A DNA stretch of 64,000 bases from an uncultured Aeromonas sp. (GTDB taxonomy: Bacteria; Pseudomonadota; Gammaproteobacteria; Enterobacterales; Aeromonadaceae): the NCBI GenBank assembly GCA_945957575.1, contig CAMFLW010000002.1:35442-99441 (forward strand), read 5' to 3'. Position 1 is the first letter of the stretch. Each line of letters opens with the position of its first letter. The notes under the pieces are model-generated. The model was given only the letters and a program-made list of their open reading frames with translations, did no database searches and had not been told where the DNA came from. Both the position numbers and the translations under genes were made by a program. Of the stretch, positions 44,306-53,682 are shown piece by piece.

Positions 44306-46108
44306 TTACACCTTCAGCGTGCGCTCGCTGCTGCGTCCCCACAGGGGGTTGATGATGGCGCGCGTCCCCCAGATCCCGGTGATCATGCTGGAGAGCAGAC
44401 CCAGGATGAGGGTGATGGAGAAGCCCTGCAGCGGCCCGGAGCCGATGGAGTAGAGCACCACAGCGCAGATGAGCGTAGTGATGTTGGCATCGAAAATGGT
44501 GTGGAAGGCCGAGCGATAGCCAAAGTCGATGGCGTTGGCCAGTGAGCCCCCTTCTCGCAGCCGGTCCCTGATCCGCTCGAAGATCAGCACATGGGTATCC
44601 ACAGCCATGCCCACCGTCAGCACCAGACCGGCGATCCCCGGCAGGGTCAGCACGGCGCCCGGCAGCACCGCCAGCATGCCGACCTGCATCAACAGGTTGG
44701 CGACCAGCGCCGTGATGGCAACCCAGCCGAATTTGCGGTACCAGGCCATCATGAACAGCATCATGCCTACCATGCCGAAGGCCAGCGCGGTGAAGCCCGC
44801 CTCGATATTCTGCATCCCCAGCGTCGGGCCAATACTGCGTTCTTCCAGGATCTTGAGCGGGGCGGTGAGGGCGCCAGCACGCAGCAGCATGGCCAGCTCT
44901 TGCGCCTCCGGCAGACTGCCAATGCCGGTGATGCGGAACTGGTTGCCAAGGGCGGTCTGGATGGTGGCGACGTTGATCACCTCGCTCTGGGCGCGCAGTT
45001 TGCCCTGGGCGTTGGTTTTGTACTCGGTGAAGACGGCCGCCATCGGCTTGCCCACATGCTGGCGGCTGAACTGGTTCATCTTGCTGCCACCCAGGGTGTC
45101 GAGCACGATATTGACCTGGGGTTGACCCATTTCGCCCATGTTGGCGCGGGCATCGACGATGTGCTCGCCGGTGAGTACCGGCTTGCGCGCCATGCCGACG
45201 GCCTGACCGTTGCGATCGGCGATGTAGAAGTGGCTGTCGGCTTTGGCCTCGTAGAAGGCCAGCGAGGCGGTGGCCCCGATCACCTCTTTCGCCTGCTTGG
45301 GGTTGTGCACCCCGGGCAGTTCGATACGGATGCCATCTTGGCCCTGACGCACCACTGAGGCCTCGACGATGCCGAGTTCGTTGATCCGTTTTTTCAGGAT
45401 CGACAGGTTCTGGGTCACGGCGTTGTTGACCAGCAGGGTGCGCTCAGCATCGCTCAGCACCAGTTTCAGATCATTGCCGGAGCGGGTCAGCTTCCACTGA
45501 TCCTGACGGGTACCGGCACTCTCTTTGATGATAGAGAGCCAGCTCTCCTGTTCGGCGACCTCCGGCAGGGTGACGGCTACGGCGCCCTGTGCCGTGCGCG
45601 TGACGCTGGCGCCGCGCAGGTTGGCTTCACGGAAACGGGTGCGCAGGGTGTCCACCAGATTCTTTGTCTGATTGTCGATGACAAAGTCCACGTCCACCCC
45701 GATCAGCAGCTGGGAGCCGCCACGCAGGTCGAGCCCCAGCTTGATGGGATCGGCGCCGAGGCGGGTGATCCAGGCCGGCGCGTTGGAGTGAAACTCCAGG
45801 GTCAGGGCGGCACTGTCGACCCCTTGCAGCTCCAGCAACTGCTTGGCGCGCTGCTGTTCGCCCTGACTGGCAAAGACCAGCTCGACCCGCTCAGGTTGCT
45901 CGATCACCTTGACCGGTGTCAGGTGCTTGTCGCTCAGCAGCATCTGTTGCTGGGTGGTCAGGCGCTGCTGTCCGTGCAGACCAAGGGAGGGCTGCTCACC
46001 GAAAAAGGTGGGCAGGGAGTAAAAGGTAAAGGTCAACAGCATCAACAGCAGCAGTGCGTACTGCCACTTGCTCATGCGGTTGAGAACGGTGCGATTGCTC
46101 TTTCTCAT
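44306..46108 (-). CDS. secD: Protein translocase subunit SecD (divergent copy)
   Basis: A 600-residue inner-membrane protein, the large partner of SecF. The N-terminal helix is followed by a periplasmic P1 domain with GLDLRGGSQLLIGVDVDFVI, where canonical SecD has GLDLRGGVHFLMEVD. VVRQGQDGIRIELPGVHNPK is followed by six C-terminal helices with LTVGMAVDTHVLIFERIRDR (Asp in the proton path) and ANAIDFGYRSAFHTIFDANI. ATG 46108 starts the conserved MRKSNRTVLNRMSKWQYALL. The usual upstream neighbours tgt, queA and yajC are absent, suggesting a second secDF set as in Vibrio species. Confidence 0.93.
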   Translation of the reverse strand: MRKSNRTVLNRMSKWQYALLLLMLLTFTFYSLPTFFGEQPSLGLHGQQRLTTQQQMLLSDKHLTPVKVIEQPERVELVFASQGEQQRAKQLLELQGVDSAALTLEFHSNAPAWITRLGADPIKLGLDLRGGSQLLIGVDVDFVIDNQTKNLVDTLRTRFREANLRGASVTRTAQGAVAVTLPEVAEQESWLSIIKESAGTRQDQWKLTRSGNDLKLVLSDAERTLLVNNAVTQNLSILKKRINELGIVEASVVRQGQDGIRIELPGVHNPKQAKEVIGATASLAFYEAKADSHFYIADRNGQAVGMARKPVLTGEHIVDARANMGEMGQPQVNIVLDTLGGSKMNQFSRQHVGKPMAAVFTEYKTNAQGKLRAQSEVINVATIQTALGNQFRITGIGSLPEAQELAMLLRAGALTAPLKILEERSIGPTLGMQNIEAGFTALAFGMVGMMLFMMAWYRKFGWVAITALVANLLMQVGMLAVLPGAVLTLPGIAGLVLTVGMAVDTHVLIFERIRDRLREGGSLANAIDFGYRSAFHTIFDANITTLICAVVLYSIGSGPLQGFSITLILGLLSSMITGIWGTRAIINPLWGRSSERTLKV

Positions 46109-46266
46109 GGCAAACAAGCCTCTGTCAGGAGAATGGTGCCTAGGCCGATAGCAACAAGGCTCGGCAAGGCGCAAAAAATGGGATGCATCAGATGAGGATC
46201 AGGCAGCCGCCGGATCCGTCAGGAAGAGGAGATGAGCAAACAGTGGATGTGCCAGCCCCTCCGGGG

Positions 46267-46740
46267 TCAGGCGCTCAGATAGCTCTGGGTGAAGCGGTAT
46301 TGCAGATGTTGGCGCTGTAGATGGCGCCGATGGATCGCACCGAAGCGATCGCGAAAACTCTGTTTGTGATAGAGCTCGGGTGCCAGCATCAGCCAGCCGA
46401 GCAGCAACAGCAGGATGGCCTGGGCCGACCAGCTCTGGATCAGCTCGTAGACCACACTCTTGGGCAGGTTGTCACTGCGCAGGGATTGCTCGAGACGCAG
46501 CAGGTGATTCTGATGGCTGCCGACAAACTTAATGATGCCATCATCGCTGTCGCTAAGCTGATTGAACACCTGAGTCTGCTGCTGTTCACTCTGGGGAGAT
46601 GCGGGTAGCAACGGGCCTTCCATTCGGGCGATGGAACAAAGCAGGGTGAGGGCGATAACCAGAGTTACCAGCACCAGTTTTACTTTGTCGATAAGGCGCA
46701 AAAAGTTAATTCCCGATAAATAGAAAGGGCAAACTACCAT
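46267..46740 (-). CDS. Hypothetical two-helix membrane protein
   Basis: A protein of about 157 residues with two hydrophobic segments (VKLVLVTLVIALTLLCSIAR and AQAILLLLLGWLMLAPELY). They flank a ~60-residue polar stretch with Gln/Ser/Asp. The C-terminal tail is rich in Arg and Gln (RRHLQRQHLQYRF), suggesting an inside location. ATG 46740 is a convenience choice; a TTG at 46701 has a better GGGAA site. No family is recognised. It lies between the DUF6279 lipoprotein and secD in the same direction. Confidence 0.6.
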   Translation of the reverse strand: MVVCPFYLSGINFLRLIDKVKLVLVTLVIALTLLCSIARMEGPLLPASPQSEQQQTQVFNQLSDSDDGIIKFVGSHQNHLLRLEQSLRSDNLPKSVVYELIQSWSAQAILLLLLGWLMLAPELYHKQSFRDRFGAIHRRHLQRQHLQYRFTQSYLSA

Positions 46741-46797
46741 AAGCGCCCGGTTTGAACAAGGTTGCCCCGGGCGCATGGCACCATTCGATGCCGCTCG

Positions 46798-47655
46798 TCA
46801 GCTGCCGCTCATCTGCTTGAAGTCGCGGGCATAACCCTTGAGCAGGGAGTAGAGATGGGCCCGCTGGGAGATATCCAGCGACTGGCTCATGGCGCTCAGC
46901 CAGTTGACGGTACGCTGGCGCGACTGTTCGGTATAGCCGGTAAAGCGGCCATCCATCAGCCCATCCCCCTCGGCCAGCAGGTCAGTCAGCTCGCGGGTAA
47001 AGGCGGGACTCTGGCGCTGCTTCATCAGCCTGTCCAGCTCCTGGGTCCAGGACTCCTGAAACTCGAGCCAGGGGGGCATCAGCTCGTATTGCCATTCGGC
47101 CCACTGGGCCACCAGTGGCGCCTGTGCCGGTTTCACCTCACCAATCCAGAACTCGAGCCGCTTGTTCATCTTGTCGCGAAACTCCGCCAGCATCTGCTCT
47201 TTGGGCTCAGTGGCAAAGTCCTTTTGCCGCTCCTGTTGCCGCTTGACCCGATCGGTCATAAAGCGGGCCACCTGCTCGTCGGTCAGGGTGCGCGCCAGCC
47301 TGACCGCGCGGGGGATAGTGTTTTCAAGGGTGCGGGTCAGACTCTGTTGCACCGCATCTAGGTTGGTCGAGATCTGCTCCGGCGTCATGGGGCTGGCCAC
47401 TGCTTTGGCCAATGCATCGAGATCCCTGGCGTAGCGCGGCAGCTCGTGCTGGCGATGCCAGGCCATCAGCCCCTTCACTTCGCGGCTGAGCAGATCCTTC
47501 TGCGAATAGGAGAGGGCAAAGTAGTCATCCAGCTGCCAGATGATGGCGGTATCGAGCCAGTAGTAGATCACCCGGGTGGAGCAGCCGGTCAGCAGCAGGC
47601 CGATCAGCAGCAGACCCCAGGTTTTCGGCTTGTGCCAGCGCACCTTGTTTATCAT
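46798..47655 (-). CDS. DUF6279 family lipoprotein
   Basis: A 285-residue lipoprotein (lipobox LLLTGC, Cys25). The mature part begins STRVIYYWLDTAIIWQLDDY and is helical throughout, with RQQERQKDFATEPKEQML in the middle. The N-terminal Tyr/Trp/Asp pattern followed by QKDLLSREVKGLMAWHRQHE is typical of the DUF6279 family, whose function is unknown. It begins three bases after the thiK gene ends, so it is the last or near-last gene of the lipoprotein operon. Confidence 0.83.
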   Translation of the reverse strand: MINKVRWHKPKTWGLLLIGLLLTGCSTRVIYYWLDTAIIWQLDDYFALSYSQKDLLSREVKGLMAWHRQHELPRYARDLDALAKAVASPMTPEQISTNLDAVQQSLTRTLENTIPRAVRLARTLTDEQVARFMTDRVKRQQERQKDFATEPKEQMLAEFRDKMNKRLEFWIGEVKPAQAPLVAQWAEWQYELMPPWLEFQESWTQELDRLMKQRQSPAFTRELTDLLAEGDGLMDGRFTGYTEQSRQRTVNWLSAMSQSLDISQRAHLYSLLKGYARDFKQMSGS

Positions 47656-47658
47656 CTG

Positions 47659-48504
47659 TTACTCCAGTCGTTGCCGGTTGATGGCGATCAGGGTGTCATA
47701 GTCGAGTGAGGGCTGTTGCTCTGCCATCAGCAGGGCCCAGAGCAGGCCGATATAGTCGACCCAGGGTAAAAATGCCTGGCTCTGAAAATCGGGCCACTGG
47801 TGGCGCGGCACGGCCTGCAGATAGTGCGCTTCCAGCTCGTCGCGCCGCTCGGCGGGCCACTCATGGGTGCGCTGGATGCTGGCGAGCTCAAAGCCGGGGT
47901 GACCTGCCGCGCCATACTCCCAGTCGATGACCCAGGGGTTGCTTCCCAACAAGTTAGCCGGATTGAGATCATGGTGGCAAGGGCGCCAGCAATCATTTGG
48001 CTCACTGCTGGCGAGCAAGCTCCGCTCCAGGGCGGGCAGCCAGGAGGGGATGTGGGCCAGTCTGGCGCGATAGCCCGCCGCGTGGGCTCGCACCGCCATC
48101 ACCACCGCAGGCAGCGGCAGGCGATGGAGCTTGCGCAGCACCTCTGCCAGCAGACGGGGCTGATCGGCTGTTGGTGGCGCCGCGTGTACCCAGTTTGGCT
48201 CATCGCACCATTCGAGCAGCATCAGACCGCTGGCGGGATCGCCATAGTGGCAGGGCAGTGCCAACCCTTCTGCCATCGCCCCCTGATAAAGCTGCCACTC
48301 GGTGGGACGGTCGATGCCAAGGCGCACCGGGTCGGAGTGGCCCTGACGCAAAAAGTAACTGCGCCCCGAGGGGAGGCGCAGTCGATAGTTGCAGTTGGTC
48401 AGGCCTAACCCGAGTGGTTCCAGCTGCCCCTCCCGCCAGGGGGCGGGCAGGCTGGCCAGTAGCGGATCACAATTGCCTGTCACCAGGAGCCTGTTACCAG
48501 CCAA
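47659..48504 (-). CDS. thiK: Thiamine kinase / aminoglycoside phosphotransferase-like protein
   Basis: A 281-residue kinase-fold protein of the choline/aminoglycoside phosphotransferase type. The substrate loop and catalytic motif is CHHDLNPANLL with the metal-binding WVIDWEYGAAGHPGFELASI after it. GLTNCNYRLRL starts the N-lobe. In E. coli, ycfN (thiK) follows ycfL and lpoB exactly as here, so thiamine kinase is the best call; the gene order is the main support. It overlaps lpoB by 11 bases. Confidence 0.82.
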   Translation of the reverse strand: MAGNRLLVTGNCDPLLASLPAPWREGQLEPLGLGLTNCNYRLRLPSGRSYFLRQGHSDPVRLGIDRPTEWQLYQGAMAEGLALPCHYGDPASGLMLLEWCDEPNWVHAAPPTADQPRLLAEVLRKLHRLPLPAVVMAVRAHAAGYRARLAHIPSWLPALERSLLASSEPNDCWRPCHHDLNPANLLGSNPWVIDWEYGAAGHPGFELASIQRTHEWPAERRDELEAHYLQAVPRHQWPDFQSQAFLPWVDYIGLLWALLMAEQQPSLDYDTLIAINRQRLE

Positions 48505-49090
48505 AGGTGGATTTCTTCGCCTGTTTGCGGATCTCTTTCTGATCTGCCCAGAGCAGTTCGCCGTTTTGCAGATCCATCAGGTTCATGGTCATCTGGTAGT
48601 AGACATCCTTCACCTTGCCATTGTCCTTGACGATGCTGGCGAGGTTGCCATAGACCATGTAGCGGGCACCGGTCTGCTTGCCCAGACGCACCATGGAGGC
48701 CGGGTCAACCATGCCGCTGCTCTGCTGATATTCGAGCTGCTGCTTGACGGCGGCAACCTTGCTCATGTCAACGAAGCGGAACTTGCCGGCCCGCAGCAAC
48801 TTGGTGCGGATGGTGTCGGTGATCGCTTCAGTATCGATGTGCTCGGAGGTCTTGTTGCGGATGGAGTCCATGAACATCACCGGACGGCCGCCGGCGGTGA
48901 TCTCGCTGGTGGCGGGGGAGGCCAGCATGGAATCCGCCATCTTGTCGGCGATGGCCTGCAGATCGCTTGAGCCGTAATCGACGGTGACCGTTTCGGTTTC
49001 GGTCGGATCACCGTAGCTGACGGTGGTGCTGGAGCAGCCGCCCAGCAGCAGGGCGCCGGTCAGGATCAGCAGGGCATGATTCATTTTCAT
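48494..49090 (-). CDS. lpoB: Penicillin-binding protein activator LpoB
   Basis: A 198-residue outer-membrane lipoprotein (lipobox LLLGGC) that reaches through the periplasm to stimulate the synthase PBP1b. The signature blocks are VTVDYGSSDLQAIADKMADS, GRPVMFMDSIRNKTSEHIDT, and LLRAGKFRFVDMSKVAAVKQ, closing with GELLWADQKEIRKQ. The linker after the lipidated Cys is short compared with E. coli. It overlaps ycfL by one base (TGATG) and thiK by 11, in the conserved order ycfL-lpoB-thiK. Confidence 0.94.
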   Translation of the reverse strand: MKMNHALLILTGALLLGGCSSTTVSYGDPTETETVTVDYGSSDLQAIADKMADSMLASPATSEITAGGRPVMFMDSIRNKTSEHIDTEAITDTIRTKLLRAGKFRFVDMSKVAAVKQQLEYQQSSGMVDPASMVRLGKQTGARYMVYGNLASIVKDNGKVKDVYYQMTMNLMDLQNGELLWADQKEIRKQAKKSTFGW

Positions 49091-49488
49091 CAGTAGGATT
49101 CCTCAATCACTTCGCGTACGTAAATCCGGTAACCCTGCGCCGCCGGGCTGGGCGCCAGGGCAGACAGGGTGCGGGTCTGATAGCCATGCAGCTTGATGGG
49201 GGTCCAGCCGCGGCCATCGCTGGCGACCTCCTGACCGGCCTCATCATACCAATAGAAGATATATTGCAGCTTGTTATCGCCGCGCTGGGTGCTAGCGGCG
49301 GCCACATTGACCTGCAGCAGGCCATTTTGCTGGCGGCGGCTCAGCTCGGTCAGGGTGACGTTGACGTTTTGATGCTGCTCCAGCGTGGGTGCACCGCCCG
49401 CTGGGCCATAGAGCGCCACGCCGGAGGTGTTGGTGGCGCAGCCGGTCAGCAGCAGCGCAAGCCCAAGGGCCAACCCGTATGCTTTCAT
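49090..49488 (-). CDS. ycfL: YcfL family lipoprotein
   Basis: A 132-residue lipoprotein with lipobox LLLTGC. The mature part has LTELSRRQQNGLLQVNVAAA, LQYIFYWYDEAGQEV and the conserved KLHGYQTRTLSALAPSPAAQ pattern of the YcfL (DUF1425) family. ATG 49488 follows AAGGAG and starts the signal; an upstream in-frame start near 49623 overlaps the COG3014 gene and is rejected. Function unknown but always beside lpoB. Confidence 0.9.
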   Translation of the reverse strand: MKAYGLALGLALLLTGCATNTSGVALYGPAGGAPTLEQHQNVNVTLTELSRRQQNGLLQVNVAAASTQRGDNKLQYIFYWYDEAGQEVASDGRGWTPIKLHGYQTRTLSALAPSPAAQGYRIYVREVIEESY

Positions 49489-49571
49489 CTTGCTCTCCTT
49501 GATTGGAGTGAGTGGGGCAGCACGGGGGGCTGCCCGGTTAATCGTCTTGCTCATCTCTCTTTGCCGCTTGC

Positions 49572-51008
49572 TCAGAGCGGCATCACCCGGGTGGTCAGGC
49601 CGGCGCCAAGGCGCTGAACCCACACCAGGGTGGTGCGGCCGCTATGAATGGTCAGCGGCAACTGACGCTGGGCGGCACCCGCTCCCAGAGTGAGGTTCAC
49701 CTCACCCGCCGGCACCATCCCCTGCCAGCTCGATGCCTGCGCCGGCAGTGTCAGCCAGCTGCGGGTATCGGCTCGCTCCGAGAGGGTGTTGAAGATCCCC
49801 ACCAGAATATTGCCCACATCGCCCCCCTCTTTGGCGGCGGTGCGGCGCATCTGCTCCTTGGTCACCAGCCGTAGCGCCTGGCGGGTCAGCATACCGGGCA
49901 GCCGCTCCTGCAGATCCTTGGCGGCCAGCGCTTCCAGCCTGACCAGTTCGCTGGTCTGCTCGACTCGTTTGCCGAGCGTGACGGTGAGCGGGCCCGTGTC
50001 GCTGGCCCGATTATCGTAATAGGGGATGGCCACGGTAAATGTGCGAAAATCGCCGCGGGAGGTGGAGATGGGCAGCGGCAGGAAGAGTTCGCGCCGCGCC
50101 GGGATCAGGCCATCTTCAAACAGCACCACCAGTTGGCCCTGATTTTTAGTGAGTGGTGGCGCTTTGCGACCCACCTTTTTCTCTGTCGCGCGGATCTCGT
50201 CCGGCGCGCCGCGCAGCACCGCCAGACGCAGCAAGGCATCCTGCAGGCTGCGGTTGTCCGGCGCTATCTGGTAGCCGCGCTGGTAATCGACCCAGGCGTC
50301 GTTGAGATCCCCCGCCGCCTCATAGAGCACGGCGGAAAAGTAGAAGGTATAGGCGTTCTGGAAACCGTTCTTGACCTTGCCGATCAGCCGGTCGAGCTCG
50401 GGTGCGCCGCGCGACATCAGCTGGCGCATCTCCCCCTCGGTCTCGGCCTCTTCGCTCTCATCCTTCGCTTTACGCACCTCGTCAGCTCGCCGTTTCAGGG
50501 CTTGCTCCTGCACCTGATTGGCCCGGCGTACCTCCACCAGGGCGCCATCGGCATCACCCCGTTGCAGGTAGTTGAGGGCCAGATAGTGGTGCAGCATGGT
50601 GCGTTCGTAATCGGGGGTGAGGTAGGCCATCGACTGGTCGTTGGTGAGCAGGCTGCCCACCTGATCCAGACCGTGGCTCAGCCGGTATTCGGCCTGATTG
50701 TCTTCCCACTCGAGGCGACTGTCGGCGGCAGAAAACGCCTGCTTGCTGCCCGCATCCTGACCCGCGAGCCAGGCGATGCGCCCCTCTTCAAGGCGATCGA
50801 GGACAAAGGTGTCATCGCCGAGGGTGGAGTCGCGCACCTCGGGCAGCGCCTCGGCGGCATGGCCCAGCAGCAGCTGGTTGCGCAATGGCACCATCTGATC
50901 GGAGTAGGAGACGAACATATCTTGCCAGCGGGAGGCGCAGCCCCCCAGCAACAGCAGGGCGCCGCAGAGCAACAGGGCGCTGCGGCAGGTTGAGATGTAG
51001 CGAGTCAT
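49572..51008 (-). CDS. COG3014-family lipoprotein with tetratricopeptide-like region
   Basis: A 478-residue lipoprotein (LLLLGGC) with a helical, TPR-like region (about residues 60-270; LHHYLALNYLQRGDADGALV, YTFYFSAVLYEAAGDLNDAW). A beta-rich C-terminal half contains LVVLFEDGLIPARRELFLPL, EGGDVGNILVGIFNTLSERA and DTRSWLTLPAQ. Such genes sit beside ycfL and lpoB in Aeromonas and Vibrio but not in E. coli. A role in cell-envelope assembly is inferred. Its start overlaps the hinT stop by one base (TAATG). Confidence 0.85.
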   Translation of the reverse strand: MTRYISTCRSALLLCGALLLLGGCASRWQDMFVSYSDQMVPLRNQLLLGHAAEALPEVRDSTLGDDTFVLDRLEEGRIAWLAGQDAGSKQAFSAADSRLEWEDNQAEYRLSHGLDQVGSLLTNDQSMAYLTPDYERTMLHHYLALNYLQRGDADGALVEVRRANQVQEQALKRRADEVRKAKDESEEAETEGEMRQLMSRGAPELDRLIGKVKNGFQNAYTFYFSAVLYEAAGDLNDAWVDYQRGYQIAPDNRSLQDALLRLAVLRGAPDEIRATEKKVGRKAPPLTKNQGQLVVLFEDGLIPARRELFLPLPISTSRGDFRTFTVAIPYYDNRASDTGPLTVTLGKRVEQTSELVRLEALAAKDLQERLPGMLTRQALRLVTKEQMRRTAAKEGGDVGNILVGIFNTLSERADTRSWLTLPAQASSWQGMVPAGEVNLTLGAGAAQRQLPLTIHSGRTTLVWVQRLGAGLTTRVMPL

Positions 51009-51358
51009 TACAGGCTGAGCAGCGGTCCCAGCGGCTGGCCACCGACCAGATGCATGTGGATGTGGTAGACCTCCTGCCCGCCGTGGCGGTTGCAGTTCAT
51101 GATGAGGCGGTAGCCATCCTCGGCAATCCCCGCGTCGGAGGCGAGCTTGCGAGCCACGGTGAACATCCGGCCAAGGGCCAGCTCGTGCTCCGGCTCCACA
51201 TCGTTGACGGTGGGGATCAGCACATTGGGAATGATCAGCACGTGGGTCTTGGCCTTGGGCTGGATGTCCCGGAAAGCGGTCACCAGATCGTCCTGATAAA
51301 GGATGTCGGCGGGGATCTCTTTACGGATGATTTTGCTGAAAATGGTTTCTTGCGCCAT
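51008..51358 (-). CDS. hinT: HIT-family nucleotide hydrolase HinT
   Basis: A 116-residue purine nucleoside phosphoramidase of the histidine-triad family. It starts at ATG 51358 with an AAGGGAG site. [20 protein letters not shown] opens the fold and the triad HIHMHLVGG near residue 100 is intact. [20 protein letters not shown] covers the active-site strand. It opens the minus-strand cluster hinT / COG3014 / ycfL / lpoB / thiK. Confidence 0.96.
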   Translation of the reverse strand: MAQETIFSKIIRKEIPADILYQDDLVTAFRDIQPKAKTHVLIIPNVLIPTVNDVEPEHELALGRMFTVARKLASDAGIAEDGYRLIMNCNRHGGQEVYHIHMHLVGGQPLGPLLSL

Positions 51359-51469
51359 GGCTAACTCCCTTATGAGAAAAAGAAAATCGAATTTGGATCC
51401 CAAGCGGCTCCGCGCGGCACGGCAAGTGTGACACAAGCCGAGATTTGACACAGCTGATGTCCCATTCCC

Positions 51470-51496
51470 TTCAGTTATTGTTAAAAATACCGATAG
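51470..51496 (+). promoter_or_regulatory. Possible sigma-28 (FliA) promoter for the chemoreceptor gene
   Basis: TTCAGTTA (51470-51477), an 11-base spacer and ACCGATAG (51489-51496) resemble the FliA consensus TAAAGTTT-N11-GCCGATAA (5/8 and 6/8). It lies about 103 bases ahead of the start at 51599. Confidence 0.45.
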
Positions 51497-51598
51497 CCAG
51501 AGGGACGTCATCTGTAGCGCCTGTTCAGGGTGGTCTGCAGGGTATCAAAAGGACGGGGTACTCAGGCAAGGGACTTTTGCATATACAGCGGGACAATA

Positions 51599-53611
51599 AT
51601 GAAACAAACAATGTCGGATCTCTCCATCTTGCAGCGGGTCTATCTCGGCTTCGCTATTCTGGTGGCCGTGATGGTGGCCAGCTCACTGCTCACATTTCGT
51701 AGCCAGGAGACCCTCGGCGGGGCGCTGGAACAGGTTACCCAGCAGTCGATGCCGCTGGTGATTGCCAGCAGCCAGACCCAGATCTCTCTGCTCAGCGCCA
51801 ACAAGTGGCTCGGGGATGTGCTGACCGAGCAGGATCCCAAACAGCTGCCGGCCGAAGTGGCCGAGCTGAAACAGGCCAAGGCACAGGTCGACAAGACCCT
51901 GGCCGCTTTGCGTCAGCAGGTAGCCGAACACCCCGAGCTGCAGGGCGAGATGACCGCCCTCGGTGAGCAGGTGGCGCGTTATCTGGAACTGACCGACACC
52001 CTGCCCGGCGAGCATGAGGCGCTGCTCACCCGGCTGCACAAGGTCAATCTGGCCAAGGGGCAGTTTCAGGTCAGCCTGCCCCAGTTCAAGAAGAATCTGG
52101 GTGACATGATGATCACCATCGACGACAGCTTCATCAAGATGCTCTCCGAGACCCTGACCACCAAGCTCTCCGCCATCGAACTCTCCACCATGGATGCCCT
52201 CAACCAGACCATCCCGGCTCCCATCGAAGGGGCGCTCAAGCGCAACAAGATGCAGATCGAGGGGTTCAACAGCACCATCAAGGATCTGCAGGGCGAGCTC
52301 AAGAATTTCGAGAACGACATGGGCCACTATGTTCACGGCTTCGTGCGCGATACCACCGCCAGCGAAGGGGTGCTGGCCCAGTATCTGGCACTGATGAAGC
52401 AGCAGGAGCTGATGCGGGAGCAGAGCAAGCAGGCCAGCGCGCTCATCGTCGAGATCCAGAACCGACTGGAGCGGATAACGGCGAGCAGCCAGCAGTTGAT
52501 GAACGGCAGTATCCAGCACGCCAAAGAGGTGCAGCGCCAGAGCACCCTGACTCAGGGGGCGAGCATAGTGGTCGCCATTCTGATCGCCATGCTGGTGGCC
52601 TACACCCTGGGCAAGGCGATCCGCCGTCCGCTGCGTGAGCTGCTGCGGGTTCTCTCCGAGGTGACTCGCGGCGACATGACCCAGCGTATCGGCTTTCACA
52701 GCAAGAACGAATTTGGCCAGCTGGGCAGCCAGCTCAACCTGCTGATCGAGCAGATGGGGGAGGTGCTGGTCCAGCTCTCCAACGCATCTGCCCAGCTTAA
52801 CGATGCCGCCCACGGCAACCGCCACACCACCGAATCGGTGCGGGCCGATTTGGAGAAACAGCGGCAGGAGACCGCCTCGGTCGCCGCCGCCATGACCCAG
52901 ATGGAAGCCTCGGTGCGCGAGGTGGCGCAGGCCGCCAATCAGACCTTGGAGCGGGTGATGGATGTGGAGAAGGCCTCCGAGATGGGGCGCAAGGTGATGG
53001 CTGGCAATATCACCACCACCCATCAGCTGGCGGGCAAGTTGCAACAGACCGGCAAGGTGATTGGCGATGTGAGCAGCATGAGCAGCCAGATCGGCAACAT
53101 TCTCGACGTCATTCGCGGTATCGCCGAGCAGACCAACCTGCTGGCCCTCAACGCAGCCATCGAGGCGGCGCGCGCTGGCGAGCAGGGGCGTGGATTTGCG
53201 GTGGTGGCCGACGAGGTGCGCAGTCTGGCGGGGCGCACCGCGCAATCCACCAGCGAGATCCAGACCATGATCGAGAATCTGCAGCAGGGAGTTGCCAGAG
53301 CGGTGACCGTGATGCAGGAGTGCTCGCGCGAGATGGACAGCTGCGTGGATCAGAGCTCTCACGCCAACAACGCCATGGAGGAGGTGCAGGGGATTGTGGT
53401 GCTCATCAGCGACATGTCGAGCCAGATCGCCTCTGCCGCCGAGCAGCAGCAGGCCACCAGCGCCGATATCGCCACCAACCTCAACCGCATCTCCGATATC
53501 TCGGATCTCAACTATCAGGGGATCGAGCGGGTAGCCGAGACCAGCCAGCAGCTGGACTCCCTTGCCGAGCAGCAGGAGAGCCTGGTCAAGCGCTTCCGTC
53601 TCAGCGCCTGA
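51599..53611 (+). CDS. Methyl-accepting chemotaxis protein with long periplasmic domain
   Basis: A 670-residue chemoreceptor. The first membrane helix ([19 protein letters not shown]) is followed by a ~310-residue all-helical periplasmic sensor of helical-bimodular size. A second helix ([20 protein letters not shown]), HAMP ([20 protein letters not shown]) and the signalling domain with tip [20 protein letters not shown] complete it. ATG 51599 has a modest CGGGAC site; upstream in-frame codons are not conserved-looking. A possible sigma-28 promoter precedes it. Ligand cannot be predicted. Confidence 0.94.
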   Translation: MKQTMSDLSILQRVYLGFAILVAVMVASSLLTFRSQETLGGALEQVTQQSMPLVIASSQTQISLLSANKWLGDVLTEQDPKQLPAEVAELKQAKAQVDKTLAALRQQVAEHPELQGEMTALGEQVARYLELTDTLPGEHEALLTRLHKVNLAKGQFQVSLPQFKKNLGDMMITIDDSFIKMLSETLTTKLSAIELSTMDALNQTIPAPIEGALKRNKMQIEGFNSTIKDLQGELKNFENDMGHYVHGFVRDTTASEGVLAQYLALMKQQELMREQSKQASALIVEIQNRLERITASSQQLMNGSIQHAKEVQRQSTLTQGASIVVAILIAMLVAYTLGKAIRRPLRELLRVLSEVTRGDMTQRIGFHSKNEFGQLGSQLNLLIEQMGEVLVQLSNASAQLNDAAHGNRHTTESVRADLEKQRQETASVAAAMTQMEASVREVAQAANQTLERVMDVEKASEMGRKVMAGNITTTHQLAGKLQQTGKVIGDVSSMSSQIGNILDVIRGIAEQTNLLALNAAIEAARAGEQGRGFAVVADEVRSLAGRTAQSTSEIQTMIENLQQGVARAVTVMQECSREMDSCVDQSSHANNAMEEVQGIVVLISDMSSQIASAAEQQQATSADIATNLNRISDISDLNYQGIERVAETSQQLDSLAEQQESLVKRFRLSA

Positions 53612-53631
53612 TGGTCGAGAGTTGAAACAAC

Positions 53632-53664
53632 AAGGCCCCGCAGATGCGGGGCCTTCTCTTTATT
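53632..53664. terminator. Terminator between convergent genes
   Basis: Perfect 10-base stem (53632-53641 with 53646-53655) around AGAT, followed by CTCTTTATT. Confidence 0.85.
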
Positions 53665-53682
53665 GCTGCAGCGACAAGGGGA

